From: Woeseiaceae bacterium
GTDB taxonomy: Bacteria; Pseudomonadota; Gammaproteobacteria; Steroidobacterales; Woeseiaceae
Assembly: GCA_028280615.1 (NCBI GenBank)
Contig: JANQLK010000052.1
Span: forward strand, 1 to 64,000
Length of the DNA: 64,000 nt
Direction of reading: 5' to 3'
This document shows, in pieces, positions 8,858-19,006 of this stretch. The notes beneath the pieces are model-generated. The model ran no database searches and had not been told where the DNA came from. It saw only the letters and a list, made by a program, of their open reading frames with translations. Position numbers and translations under genes: made by a program. Position 1 is the stretch's first letter. Each line of letters begins with the position of its first letter.

Positions 8858-10762
8858 TTGGCTATACTGCTCCCATCCGCAGGCTTTGCTGTCAAACGTG
8901 GGGATCCGGGTTTGATCGAATTCGACGGCTTCTCGGTCGATGCCGAACAACGCGTCATCAGACGCGACGGTGAGAAAATCCACCTTGCCAAGAAGCCGTT
9001 TGATGTACTGCTGTACCTGATTGAGCGGCGCGGGCAGCTGGTCACTCGAGACGAACTACTGGCGAGGTTCTGGTCCGGCGCGAGCGCCTACGATGAAGCG
9101 GTCTACAGCTGCATCAGCTCGATTCGCAAAGTACTCGGCGACCTCGGCGATGAACCGAAATACCTGGAGACGAGATGGCGTGAAGGCTATCGGTTTATCG
9201 GCAGGATAGAAGCGGAGGCGCCGGAGCTCGCGCCGAGAAAACGAAACGGTCAATTGCGGCGTTTGACGTTCACTGCCATTGCCATGCTCGTCGGCGTAGC
9301 GGCGTTGCTCTGGACTGTCGCTACGGACAACATCCAGGAGCGAGCCACGGACAACGGCGAGATATCCAGCCTCGCCGTTCTGCCGTTGCAAGGACCCGAT
9401 TTCGATCCGTGGCTCCGTCGCGGTCTGACGGAAGAGCTGCTACATACGATGTCGAGTATCGAGGGAGTTCGCGTGGTTACGGTCAACGAGACATCGTCGC
9501 TCGACGATGCTGCCGTAGAGCGGCTCAACGTGGATGGCCTGCTGGAGGGAAGCCTGCTTGTCAACGACGACGCGCATGATCTGCATTTGCGACTGCTGCG
9601 GACAAGTGATCGCTCGATCGTGTGGTCGTTCCGCGGCAACTATGCGCCCGATCAGCTGGCGGCGTCGCGCGCCGAAGTTGTTGCAAGTCTTGCCAATAAC
9701 CTGTCGGCATCGCTTCGCGGCGATCCGATAGCCGCCCCGGCGAACGCCGAGGCATGGCAGTTGTATCTCCGGGCGCGCTATCAATGGTCATTGCGCACGC
9801 CACAATCGATTCTTGCCGCGGTGGACCTGTACAAACAGGCGATCGAGCTGGACGCCGGGTACGCCGAAGCCCACGCGGGACTGGCCGAATCCTATGCGGT
9901 GGCGCCGCTTTGGGCAGGCGCGGATTCCGGCGACGCCTACGCGGCCGTGTTGAGCTCAGCCAATCGAGCACTGGAAATCGACCCCGACAATGCACGCGCG
10001 CACACCGCGCTGGCCGTGTACTACGCGCACCATCAATTCGACTGGAGAGAGTCCGAGCACTACTTTTCCCGCGCTCTCGAGCTCGACGCGAACAACGTAA
10101 CAACGCATCAATGGAAAGCCGATGCGTACTGCTATCGGCTGCTGTTCGAAGAATGCGCACTGCACATGGACATTGCGCGCTCGCTGGATCCTTTGTCACC
10201 GTTTATCGAGATGCTGCAGGGAACACCGCTCAGGTTCACCAAGCAATACGCGGCGGCGGAGGCGCACTTCAGGGACGTATTGCAACGATTTCCGAATCTT
10301 GCGCCAGCACGTTTCCAGCTCGGCATCGTTCTTGACGCACAGGGTAAGTACGAGGAAGCGCTGGAACAGTTCGAGCGCATCTACCCCGTCTACGGGCCGG
10401 CACTGCTTGGGTCTTCGATCGCCTGGATCAACGCCCAGCTCGGCAACCACGAAGCCGCGCGGGAAACGATCGAGGTGCTGCGAAAACTCAACGACGAGGA
10501 GTTTCTCTCGCCATTGATGATGGCCGGCGCGACCTCGATCTATGGGACCGAGCGGGAAGTGCTTGACTGGTTGAAACGCTCCAGAGAAGAGCACGATGAC
10601 TTCTTTTCATCGGTCGCCGTCGTGCATCATTTCTTCGGCTTGTCCACAAACCCCGAGTTTCAGGCTCTCGTCGGTGAACTCGGAATTCCTCGCGAGCGCC
10701 TCTTAAGCTACTACGACAGCCCTTCCGATCCACCGGGTCTGCCGCCCCGAAAAAACCACTAA
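8858..10762 (+). CDS. CadC-like winged-helix transcriptional regulator with TM and TPR-like periplasmic domain
   Basis: N-terminal FDVLLYLIERRGQLVTRDELLARFW ... DEAVYSCISSIRKVLGD, central TM, TPR-like C-terminus; start (TTG) uncertain. Confidence 0.85.
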   Translation: MAILLPSAGFAVKRGDPGLIEFDGFSVDAEQRVIRRDGEKIHLAKKPFDVLLYLIERRGQLVTRDELLARFWSGASAYDEAVYSCISSIRKVLGDLGDEPKYLETRWREGYRFIGRIEAEAPELAPRKRNGQLRRLTFTAIAMLVGVAALLWTVATDNIQERATDNGEISSLAVLPLQGPDFDPWLRRGLTEELLHTMSSIEGVRVVTVNETSSLDDAAVERLNVDGLLEGSLLVNDDAHDLHLRLLRTSDRSIVWSFRGNYAPDQLAASRAEVVASLANNLSASLRGDPIAAPANAEAWQLYLRARYQWSLRTPQSILAAVDLYKQAIELDAGYAEAHAGLAESYAVAPLWAGADSGDAYAAVLSSANRALEIDPDNARAHTALAVYYAHHQFDWRESEHYFSRALELDANNVTTHQWKADAYCYRLLFEECALHMDIARSLDPLSPFIEMLQGTPLRFTKQYAAAEAHFRDVLQRFPNLAPARFQLGIVLDAQGKYEEALEQFERIYPVYGPALLGSSIAWINAQLGNHEAARETIEVLRKLNDEEFLSPLMMAGATSIYGTEREVLDWLKRSREEHDDFFSSVAVVHHFFGLSTNPEFQALVGELGIPRERLLSYYDSPSDPPGLPPRKNH

Positions 10763-10878
10763 TCAATGAGTTAACAACGATTTCGGAGGAATCCAGAGTT
10801 TCCTCAGGGTTTGATCCGGGAGTTCGGGTTCCGAATTTCTAGATTGTTCCGCCTAACGCAGCGCGTCAGGGGAACAGC

Positions 10879-11697
10879 ATGAAGTGGCTCAGGATCTCCA
10901 TCCCGGCGATTGCTTCTTGGCTTGCGTTCGCATCCGCCGGCTCAGCCGAACCGAACTCGGCCACGCAGATTCCGGCAGCGTTCATTGCCAATTACGGTCA
11001 GTTCGATGCCGAAGTGGCCTACGTCTCCTCGATCCCGTCAGGGCAGCTGTTCGTCGAACGCTCGGGCGACCTGGTTTACGCCCTGTCGGATCCGGCCGGC
11101 CCAACCGGCCGCCGGGCAGTGCGCGAGTCGTTTAGTGGCGGGTCGCCCAAGCTGGTCGCTCCCCCCGAGACGAACCCAGCTTCCATTAGCTATTTCGTGG
11201 GTGCGCCGGACCGTTGGCGCAAGAGCGTGCCTGCGTACGGGCGTGTCGGTTTCGGTGAAGTATGGCCCGGAATCGAGGTCGACCTGGTTTCGAAGGGCAA
11301 CAACGTAGAGAAGCGATTCACGGTTGCCGCGGGCGCTGCCGTCAACGACATCGTGCTGACGTTCGAAGGTCTGACGGGAAGCGATCCGATAAGCGTGGCC
11401 AAAGACGGCCGGCTGATCGCCGTGACGTCAGCACGGACGATCCAGTTCACGGCGCCGATAGCCTGGCAGCTAGTCGATGGGGTCCGACGATCGGTGTCCG
11501 TTGGCTACCGTGTCGATGGCGCCAGCTACGGCTTTGTGCTCGGCGACTTCGACCCGGCGCTGCCGCTCGTCATCGATCCGCTCACCGCCGGCATTCATGT
11601 GCGTGCGTCCGAGCCCGACAACGTCCAATTCAATGCAAGCGCCGAACACGGTTCCAGTCCGGAACCGCGGGCGGAGAAACACCGGAGGAGAAGATGA
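10879..11697 (+). CDS. Secreted protein resembling the N-terminal domain of SBBP-type beta-propeller proteins, without the propeller
   Basis: AFIANYGQFDAEVAYVSSIPSGQLFVERSGDLVYAL ... YFVGAPDRWRKSVPAYGRVGFGEVWPGIEVDLV ... LPLVIDP; ends soon after VIDP. Confidence 0.65.
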   Translation: MKWLRISIPAIASWLAFASAGSAEPNSATQIPAAFIANYGQFDAEVAYVSSIPSGQLFVERSGDLVYALSDPAGPTGRRAVRESFSGGSPKLVAPPETNPASISYFVGAPDRWRKSVPAYGRVGFGEVWPGIEVDLVSKGNNVEKRFTVAAGAAVNDIVLTFEGLTGSDPISVAKDGRLIAVTSARTIQFTAPIAWQLVDGVRRSVSVGYRVDGASYGFVLGDFDPALPLVIDPLTAGIHVRASEPDNVQFNASAEHGSSPEPRAEKHRRRR

Positions 11698-12350
11698 TGG
11701 GAGTACTACGATTTGCCGCGCTGATTACGGTTCTCATCGCGCCGGCAGCGATGGCTGAGGACGATGACAACGAGCGCGGGTATTTCATTCCTGCAAATAC
11801 CGCCGCCAAGAACTTCTACGGCAGCGTGCGCCTTGGTTACGGCGACAACGACGCGCCGGGGTCGAACCAGGACGGATCGGTGACGAACGTTCGAACGGAA
11901 GAAAACGACACCGTGTTTTCCGTGTCGGGCGGCTACCGGATCACAGACAACTTCGGTGTGCAGGCGGCGTACCATGACTTTGGAGAATCCGAATTCAGGG
12001 GCGAGTCATCGGGCGGCATTTCCTGGGACCCGGGCTCCGTCAGCGCAGTTCAGGACGCGAACGGCTGGGAGCTCGGTGTCCTGGGGCGCTGGCCGCTTAG
12101 CGATCGCTGGTACATGCTCGGCTACGTCGGATATCTGTTCTGGGAGTCCAGAGAGGTATTCGAGGAATCCGGCGGCATGTCCGTTCTCGAGGAGTCCGGC
12201 AGCGACTTGAGCTATGCGCTCGGATTCGAATTCGACCACGGGCTGCGAGACCGGATCATCTACCGGTTCATGGGCAGCCATCACGAAGTAGGTGACCTGG
12301 GGTACAACGTCAATTCCGTGTCGGCGGAGATCGTGTACGTATTTCCGTAG
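11694..12350 (+). CDS. OmpA/OprF-like outer-membrane beta-barrel protein
   Basis: Signal peptide MMGVLRFAALITVLIAPAAMAED; FYGSVRLGYGDND, FGVQAAYHDFGES, ends VYVFP; ATGA overlap with upstream gene. Confidence 0.75.
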   Translation: MMGVLRFAALITVLIAPAAMAEDDDNERGYFIPANTAAKNFYGSVRLGYGDNDAPGSNQDGSVTNVRTEENDTVFSVSGGYRITDNFGVQAAYHDFGESEFRGESSGGISWDPGSVSAVQDANGWELGVLGRWPLSDRWYMLGYVGYLFWESREVFEESGGMSVLEESGSDLSYALGFEFDHGLRDRIIYRFMGSHHEVGDLGYNVNSVSAEIVYVFP

Positions 12351-12511
12351 CTCCACTCTGCTCAAGTACTCGACTTGATTTTGCCGCTCCAGCCGAGCGG
12401 CAAGATTTCCTCGCTGGCCAGGCCTCCGTGTCGGCGGCGGTTTATACTGCGTCGCGTATCCGGTGCCGACACGGCGAACCGGACCGGAATAAGCCATGCC
12501 GGGGTAAGTAC

Positions 12512-14455
12512 GTGAAGACCGACCGCTCTCGCGACAGGGAACTGGGTCTCGATCGGGGTATCACCCGACGGGATTTCGTCAGGCTCGCGGGGGCAGGCCT
12601 CGCCGGGGCCGCGACGTTCGGTTGCGCTCGGGAAGACGAGGTCGGCCGCTCGGCGGCGGGAATTGCATCGGACCCCTGGTCGGACCGGCTGGGAGCAGAC
12701 TGGTACGGCCCCGGAGGCGTGGGCGACTATGCGCTGTCGCACGGCAACACGCCCGAACTCGTTCGCGCGGCGCACCGGCTCCGCGACGCGCGGCTTGCGG
12801 ACGCGCTGGACGACGCGATCGATACGGGCGAACGATACGACGTCATCGTCGTCGGTGGCGGCCTCGCGGGACTTGCGGCGGCGCATCACTTCAAGCGTCT
12901 GAACCCGTCCGGTCGTTGCCTGGTACTGGACAACCATCCCGTGTTCGGCGGAGAAGCCAAGCGCAACGAGATCGACGTCGACGGAATTCGGGTCATGGGC
13001 CCGCAAGGATCGAATGGCTTCGCGATCCTGCCCGAGACTGGCGAGCCGGACGACTACTTCACCTCGCTCGGAATGCCACGCGAGTTCGAGTACGCACCTT
13101 ATGACGGCGACATCCGTATTCCTTTCGACAACTACGGTTTCATGCACTGGACACAGAGCCAGATGTCGGTCGGCCACTTCTTTTCGCCAGCCGAAGACGG
13201 TGGCGACGGGCGCTGGGTGACCGATCTCTGGAACCGTCCGTCGCAGGCGCCATGGTCCGAGTCCGTGCGCAAGGAGTTCGCGCGCTGGCGCGGCGCGCGC
13301 TTGGGGGATCGCGTTCCGGCGGAGGAGCGCTGGTCGCCCGGGGAGCCGCCGCGCTGGCTCGACCGGATGACCCTCAAGGACTACTACGAGGGCATCCTCG
13401 GCCTGCCTCCCGAGGTAACGGCTTATGTCGATCCCATACTCGCGAGCATCATCGGGCTCGGATGTGACGCAGTTTCGGCGTGGTGGGGCCATCATTTCGG
13501 CCTGCCGGGGTTCGGCGTGCGCGCCCGCTACGATGACGTGACATTCCATTCGTTCCCTGGCGGGAATGGGGGTATCGCGCGCTACTTCGTGAAAGACCTC
13601 GTGCCCGGCGCGATCGAAGGAGGCGCCGAGCCGGGCGATGTCATAACCGGCCGCATCGACTTCGGCGCGCTCGACGGGCGCGATCAATCAGTCCGAATCC
13701 GCCTCGATTCGACGGCAATCGATGTACGCCATACCGGTTCCGTGTCTTCGTCCGAACGGGTCCGGGTCACCTATTTGCGCAATGGTCGGGCCTACAGAAC
13801 GGAAGCCTCCGGCGTTGTCATGGCATCGGGCGGCTGGATCAATCGCCACGTGCTGGCCGATCTTCCCGAACCCCATCGGGCGGCGTACGCTACGTTCACG
13901 CACGCGCCTGTTCTCTGTGCCAACGTCGCGCTCAGAAACTGGCGATTCCTCGAGCGACTGGGCATCGCGGCCTGTCTTTACCAGGGAGACCTGGGGTTTT
14001 CCTGCAACATCCGCCGCCCGATGTACGCGGGCGATTATCGGCCGGAATTCGGCCCCGACCACCCCACCATGCTGACTTTTTACATCACCCTGCAGTCCCC
14101 GGGCGCGACCGCGGCCCAGCAGGCCGCGGCAGGCCGCATGGAGCTCCTTGGCACGCCGTTCGTCGACTACGAACGACGGCTGCGAGAGCAGATGACAACG
14201 CTGTTCAGCGAGGGCGGCTTCGATCCGGCCAGGGACATCGCGGGGATCGTGCTGAACCGCTGGGGTCACGCCTACGCGGTCCCGGGCCCGGGCTTTCGCT
14301 TCGGCAGTGGCGATACGCCGGCGCCTCCCGACGTGATTCGCGAACCCTTCGGGCGGATTGCGATAGGGCATTCGGAACTTCGAGGCCATCAGAACTGGAC
14401 CGGCGCCGCCGCCGAGGGCCGACGTGCGGTCGAGGCCGTTCTCGACCGAATCTAG
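12512..14455 (+). CDS. FAD/NAD(P)-binding oxidoreductase with Tat-like signal
   Basis: TRRDFVRLAGAGLAG; dinucleotide-binding DVIVVGGGLAGLAAAHHFK. Confidence 0.85.
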   Translation: MKTDRSRDRELGLDRGITRRDFVRLAGAGLAGAATFGCAREDEVGRSAAGIASDPWSDRLGADWYGPGGVGDYALSHGNTPELVRAAHRLRDARLADALDDAIDTGERYDVIVVGGGLAGLAAAHHFKRLNPSGRCLVLDNHPVFGGEAKRNEIDVDGIRVMGPQGSNGFAILPETGEPDDYFTSLGMPREFEYAPYDGDIRIPFDNYGFMHWTQSQMSVGHFFSPAEDGGDGRWVTDLWNRPSQAPWSESVRKEFARWRGARLGDRVPAEERWSPGEPPRWLDRMTLKDYYEGILGLPPEVTAYVDPILASIIGLGCDAVSAWWGHHFGLPGFGVRARYDDVTFHSFPGGNGGIARYFVKDLVPGAIEGGAEPGDVITGRIDFGALDGRDQSVRIRLDSTAIDVRHTGSVSSSERVRVTYLRNGRAYRTEASGVVMASGGWINRHVLADLPEPHRAAYATFTHAPVLCANVALRNWRFLERLGIAACLYQGDLGFSCNIRRPMYAGDYRPEFGPDHPTMLTFYITLQSPGATAAQQAAAGRMELLGTPFVDYERRLREQMTTLFSEGGFDPARDIAGIVLNRWGHAYAVPGPGFRFGSGDTPAPPDVIREPFGRIAIGHSELRGHQNWTGAAAEGRRAVEAVLDRI

Positions 14456-14582
14456 CCCGGATCCGTCACCGTTTACTCGGGGCCCTCGCTTTGATCACCC
14501 ATTTCGGCACTCTATCTGCAAGTCTTGACGAGACTAAGAACCTCATCCATTCGAAAACAGAATCGTATTTGAACATCTCCGC

Positions 14583-15506
14583 ATGTACAGTCACCTCGTG
14601 GGTCGGCTTTCCATGTTTGAGCCTATGTACTTCTCGAGTCGTGACGTAAAGACAGTCATCCTGCTCGCCATTCTCGTGTATGTCGGACCAGCGCGCGGCG
14701 AAACGGAGGAAGCGCCCTGGAGGCTTACTCTCGAATGGCAGCTGGATGCAGGATTTGAGTCTCCGGAGAGCGTTGTTCATGACGAGCTCCGTCAGCGAAT
14801 CTATGTGTCGAACGTCAACGGCTACGAAGAGAACGGCAAGGGCTTTCTTTCGGCGCTAAACGTCCATGGCGAATTGGTGGAGCTTGAATGGATTCGTGGG
14901 CTAAACGCGCCGACGGGCATGGCGATAAGCAACGACACGCTGTACGTCGTCGATTTCAATCGCCTTTTGGAGATTGATATTCCCAGCCGGCGTATTCGTG
15001 CACGGTACCCATCCCCGGACAAGAACCCCGGCCTCAACGATGTGGCGATCGACCCGGCCGGCTCGGTATTCGTGTCGGGTTCAGCGTCCAATACGATCTA
15101 TCGCTTGTCAGACGGCGAGCTGCGGCGATGGGCACATTCCGACGACCTCAAATTCGCCAATGGACTACACGCGGACGGTCGATTTCTCTACGTATCCGGG
15201 TACTATCTGCGGCGCATTGAACTCGAGACAATGGACATTCAAAACGTGGGGCTCGACCTCCGACTGCATGACCTGGAGTCGATCGAGCCGGATGGCATGG
15301 GCGGGTATTTCATTACGCAGATCGGGAATAGACCGATCATGCACTGGTCCGAAGACGGCGTCCTGACGAGCGTTCTATCGAGGTCGACGTATTCGGCGGA
15401 CGTAGACTTCATCGTTGAGCGGAAGCTCTTGATCGTGCCGAGTGGCGGCAACAGGATCGCCGGGTTCTCTGCTTCGTTTGCCCACGAGTCGAAGGAGCGG
15501 GGCTAA
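14583..15506 (+). CDS. Secreted SMP-30/NHL-like beta-propeller protein
   Basis: LNAPTGMAISNDTLYVVDFNRLLEIDI, NDVAIDPAGSVFVSGSASNTIYRL. Confidence 0.65.
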   Translation: MYSHLVGRLSMFEPMYFSSRDVKTVILLAILVYVGPARGETEEAPWRLTLEWQLDAGFESPESVVHDELRQRIYVSNVNGYEENGKGFLSALNVHGELVELEWIRGLNAPTGMAISNDTLYVVDFNRLLEIDIPSRRIRARYPSPDKNPGLNDVAIDPAGSVFVSGSASNTIYRLSDGELRRWAHSDDLKFANGLHADGRFLYVSGYYLRRIELETMDIQNVGLDLRLHDLESIEPDGMGGYFITQIGNRPIMHWSEDGVLTSVLSRSTYSADVDFIVERKLLIVPSGGNRIAGFSASFAHESKERG

Positions 15507-15592
15507 CAAATGCGGAGCAGCCGACCCAATTGGCAGCGGCCGGTTACCGATAGACGAGGACGCCGCAGGCGTCACGGCAAACAGGCGCTCCG

Positions 15593-16060
15593 CTAGTCGG
15601 AGGAACCGAACATCGCGAAAACCTCGGCGCCGGTCAGATCTTTGGTGGCCTCGGCGAACCGGTAGTAGCCTGGCTTTTCGTCGATGAATACCTGGGTCGC
15701 GAAAGCCAGATCGGGATCGTCCTCGAACAGGCCGACCGGCACGATGTACATGCCGTTGCCCTTCAGCCGATAGAACAGGTGGGTTCCGCAGGTGCCGCAA
15801 AACCCCCGTTCCGCCCATTCCGACGAGTCGAAGACGGACACATGGTCCGCACCCTCGATCGCGAGATCCGTTCCGCAGTTGACTTCCATAAACGGACCGC
15901 CGCTCCATCGCCTGCAGGTCTTGCAGTGGCAGGCACCTACCTCGTTCGTGCTCTGCCCGCTGAGGCAAACGGCACCGCACAGGCACCTGCCCGATCTTTT
16001 CCTGGTTTCCGACATGGCACAGCTCCCGTGATGAGGTTGTCCAAAGAGGGATGCGCGCAA
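15593..16060 (-). CDS. GFA/CENP-V family zinc protein
   Basis: CLCGAVCLSG ... ACHCKTCRRWSGG ... FCGTCGTHLFY cysteine pattern. Confidence 0.92.
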   Translation of the reverse strand: MRASLFGQPHHGSCAMSETRKRSGRCLCGAVCLSGQSTNEVGACHCKTCRRWSGGPFMEVNCGTDLAIEGADHVSVFDSSEWAERGFCGTCGTHLFYRLKGNGMYIVPVGLFEDDPDLAFATQVFIDEKPGYYRFAEATKDLTGAEVFAMFGSSD

Positions 16061-16084
16061 CCCTACCGGAAGCTCTGCGGGAAG

Positions 16085-18031
16085 TCAGCGTTCGGCGCCC
16101 CGGTTCAGGCTGAACGCCAGGACATAGTCGCCGACGCCGCCGTCGCCGGTGCGGCCGCCCGCGGTTACGACAATGAACTGCCGGTCTCCCGACACGTACG
16201 ACATGGGTGTTGCCTGCGCGGCGGCCGGCAGCGCGGCTTCCCATGCGACGCGTCCGCTGTCGAGCTCATACGCGAACAGCCTGCGGTCCTGGTCGCTGCC
16301 GGCGAATACCAGGCCGCTGGCCGTGACGATCGGACCGCCGGACGGGATCGTGCCCCAGCGCGACGCCTCGGGGTGCTCCGCGAACTCCGGAAGCACGCCT
16401 ATGGGAACCTCCCAACGCACCGCGCCGCTCGTCAGGTCGATGGCAAGCAGTGTGCCCCACGGGCCGCGCAGGCAGGGCGCACCGTTTTCCGGGTTGACGA
16501 AGCTGTGCCGTTTCATGCCGAAGGGCGTGCCGCTTTGCGCAGTGTACTGGACGCCAAGCGGTCCACCGCGGTTCTTCGCGGCTTCGGCAATGTATTTCAG
16601 TCGCGGAACGAGGGTGACGACGGTCGGCCAGCGTTTGACGACCGTGACCGCGATTGCCCTGGCCTCGTGCACCGCCATGCTGCCCCAGTTGACGCCGCCC
16701 GGATTGCCCGGATACACCAACGTCCCGCGCGTGCTGGGGGGCGTGAACATCCCTTCGTTGCGCAGCCCGGCGAGAAAATCCCGGCAATACCCGGCATGTT
16801 CGGGCGTGAGCTCCCAGATGTCATCCGCCGTGGCACGAGCCGGATGCAACGCGGGCGGCACGGTCGGGAACGGCTGCGTCGGGGATGTCTTCTCGCCCGG
16901 CACGTCGGTCTGCGGCACCGGGCGCTCGACGACCGGGAACACCGGCTTGCCCGTGTCCCGGTCCAGAACGAACACGTGGCCCATCTTCGTGGCCTGCAGC
17001 ACGACGTCGCGCTTGCCATCCCCGGTTTGCATCGTGGTCAGCACCGGCTGTGACGCGACGTCGTAGTCCCAAAGGTCGTGATGCACGGTCTGGAAATGCC
17101 AGGCAATGCTGCCGTCGGCGGTATCGAGCGCGACGACGGAGCTGCCGAAGAGGTTGTCACCGACTCGTTCACCGCCGAAGAAGTCGGGTGACGGGCTCGT
17201 GGTCGGCACGAACACCAGTCCGCGCGCCGGGTCGCCGGACATGATCGACCAGGCGTTCGCCGCGCCGGTACGGCGCGCATCTTCTTCCTCCCAGGTTGCC
17301 CAGCCCGGCTGGCCTTCCTCGCGCGGAATCGGGTCCCAGCTCCAGATCTGCTCGCCGCTGCGCACGTCGAAAGCGCGTACGTCGCCGTGATCGAGTTCCA
17401 CACCGCCGTTGTCGCCGACGGACGAACCGACGACGACCACGTCGCCGATGACGGCGGGCGGAGAGGTCACGCTGTATTCGCCGGGACGCACATTGTCGAT
17501 GCCGATCGTCAGATCGATCTCTCCGCGGTCGCCGAAGTCGGTACAACGCCGGCCGGAATCGGCATCGAGCGCGATCAGCCGCGCATCGAGCGTGCCCAGA
17601 AAAATGCGGGCGCCGCATTCCCCGTCGTCGCCTGCCCAAAGGCTGACGCCGCGCGACGTGAACATCTCGGCAAAGCCGTCGCCGAAGTCGACCTCGGGAT
17701 CGTATTCCCACACGGCCGCGCCGGTGCCTGCGTCGAGCGCAACGACCCGGTTGAAGGGCGTTGACAGATACAGTCGGTCGTTGAACAGGATGGGTGTCGC
17801 CTTGAAGGTCGTCACCTCACCGAATTCGCTGCCGTCCGACGAATCGCCGGTTCGATAGCTCCAGGCCAAAGCGAGTTCACCGACGTTGGCCGGGGTAATC
17901 TGCCGATGGGGCGAGTAGCGGCTGCCGCCGGCATCGCCGCCGTAGCGTTGCCAGCTCGTGTCCGGCGCGCCATTGGCCATCGAGGCGGCCAGCAGCAATA
18001 CTCCAAGCGCAGTTCCATTCATTTTTCCCAC
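16085..18031 (-). CDS. Pyrroloquinoline-quinone-dependent dehydrogenase
   Basis: Signal peptide; DTSWQRYGGDAGGSRYSPHRQITPANVGELALAWSYRTGD; repeated propeller blades. Confidence 0.9.
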   Translation of the reverse strand: MGKMNGTALGVLLLAASMANGAPDTSWQRYGGDAGGSRYSPHRQITPANVGELALAWSYRTGDSSDGSEFGEVTTFKATPILFNDRLYLSTPFNRVVALDAGTGAAVWEYDPEVDFGDGFAEMFTSRGVSLWAGDDGECGARIFLGTLDARLIALDADSGRRCTDFGDRGEIDLTIGIDNVRPGEYSVTSPPAVIGDVVVVGSSVGDNGGVELDHGDVRAFDVRSGEQIWSWDPIPREEGQPGWATWEEEDARRTGAANAWSIMSGDPARGLVFVPTTSPSPDFFGGERVGDNLFGSSVVALDTADGSIAWHFQTVHHDLWDYDVASQPVLTTMQTGDGKRDVVLQATKMGHVFVLDRDTGKPVFPVVERPVPQTDVPGEKTSPTQPFPTVPPALHPARATADDIWELTPEHAGYCRDFLAGLRNEGMFTPPSTRGTLVYPGNPGGVNWGSMAVHEARAIAVTVVKRWPTVVTLVPRLKYIAEAAKNRGGPLGVQYTAQSGTPFGMKRHSFVNPENGAPCLRGPWGTLLAIDLTSGAVRWEVPIGVLPEFAEHPEASRWGTIPSGGPIVTASGLVFAGSDQDRRLFAYELDSGRVAWEAALPAAAQATPMSYVSGDRQFIVVTAGGRTGDGGVGDYVLAFSLNRGAER

Positions 18032-18146
18032 TCATCCGGTCGAGATTTGCACCGGAGTTTGCGGCCGCTGTGCCGCGAGCGTAAGCGAGATGTGACGAAC
18101 GGCGGCTGCGAGGGACGAGCGGCAGCCAGCGCGTTCCGGGCTGGCG

Positions 18147-18971
18147 TCAGCGGTCCAGGCGGCCCTTGAGCTGCGCGCGGTAGCGGCGACTCATGCGGAC
18201 GACCGCGCCGCTCCGCATGTGAATTCGATAGTCGCCGCTGCCGGTCGCCTCGATCTCGCGCACCCTGTCGAGGTTGACGATGGACGACCGGTGGACCCGG
18301 GCGAACACGTCCCGATCGAGCCGGGATTCGAGGTCCGTCATCGACGCCCGCACCGGGAAGATACCTTCCGGATGGTGCAGGTTGGCATAGTTGCCGGAGG
18401 CCTCGATCCAATCGATGTCGGCGGCCCGGATCACGAACTCCTTGCCTCTTTTGGTGGCCATCAACCGCTCCAGCGGTGCACTCGAGGCGGCGTCGGGATC
18501 CGGACGGGCGGCATGCAGGAAGCGGATATGCTGCCAGAGGTAGATCACGCCGATGATCAACCAGTAGGTAACGAAGTCCTTACGGAACTCATAGGGCAGC
18601 TCGACCGAAAGATCACCGAAGTCATAGTTGCCGCCGGCGCTCCAGTAGACGGCCTCACGCAGTGCCACCATGCCGGCGACATGCAGCAGCGAAAACGGGA
18701 TCGTCGCGGCCGCGTGCAGCAGCAGTGGCCGCCACCACCTGGCGGCCGTGAGGGGAACGGCGCGATTGAACGCAACGACCAGAAAGATCAGCGCGCCCGT
18801 CGACAGCGCGCTCGAAAACTCCCATACGTAGGGCTCCCATTGCTGGAGGGGACGGTTCGCGCGCGCGTACTCGGTGATCACGGATGCCGACTCGACCAGC
18901 GCGTTGACGGTCAGGTAGACGATCCAGAAAAGGACCGCAAGGATTCGGTGATGCCGCTGCAGGTCGAGCAT
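18147..18971 (-). CDS. Membrane-anchored LytTR DNA-binding regulator
   Basis: TM segments plus LytTR-like IDWIEASGNYANLHHPEGIFPVRASMTDLESRL...FARVHRSSIVNLDRVREIE. Confidence 0.9.
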   Translation of the reverse strand: MLDLQRHHRILAVLFWIVYLTVNALVESASVITEYARANRPLQQWEPYVWEFSSALSTGALIFLVVAFNRAVPLTAARWWRPLLLHAAATIPFSLLHVAGMVALREAVYWSAGGNYDFGDLSVELPYEFRKDFVTYWLIIGVIYLWQHIRFLHAARPDPDAASSAPLERLMATKRGKEFVIRAADIDWIEASGNYANLHHPEGIFPVRASMTDLESRLDRDVFARVHRSSIVNLDRVREIEATGSGDYRIHMRSGAVVRMSRRYRAQLKGRLDR

Positions 18972-19006
18972 TCAGAACGTGTGACGCTACATTCGGAGCG
19001 GCAATA

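Noticed and set aside
12362-13687. 441-aa minus-strand ORF
   Set aside because: Lies antisense to the FAD oxidoreductase; low-complexity Arg/Ala/Gly-rich, no recognisable motif; typical GC-rich shadow ORF.
15779-17053. 424-aa plus-strand ORF
   Set aside because: Antisense to the GFA protein and PQQ dehydrogenase, which have clear family motifs.
16085-18031. Complete PQQ-dependent alcohol oxidation locus
   Set aside because: No PQQ biosynthesis genes or dedicated cytochrome partner are visible in this window, so only the single dehydrogenase is supported.
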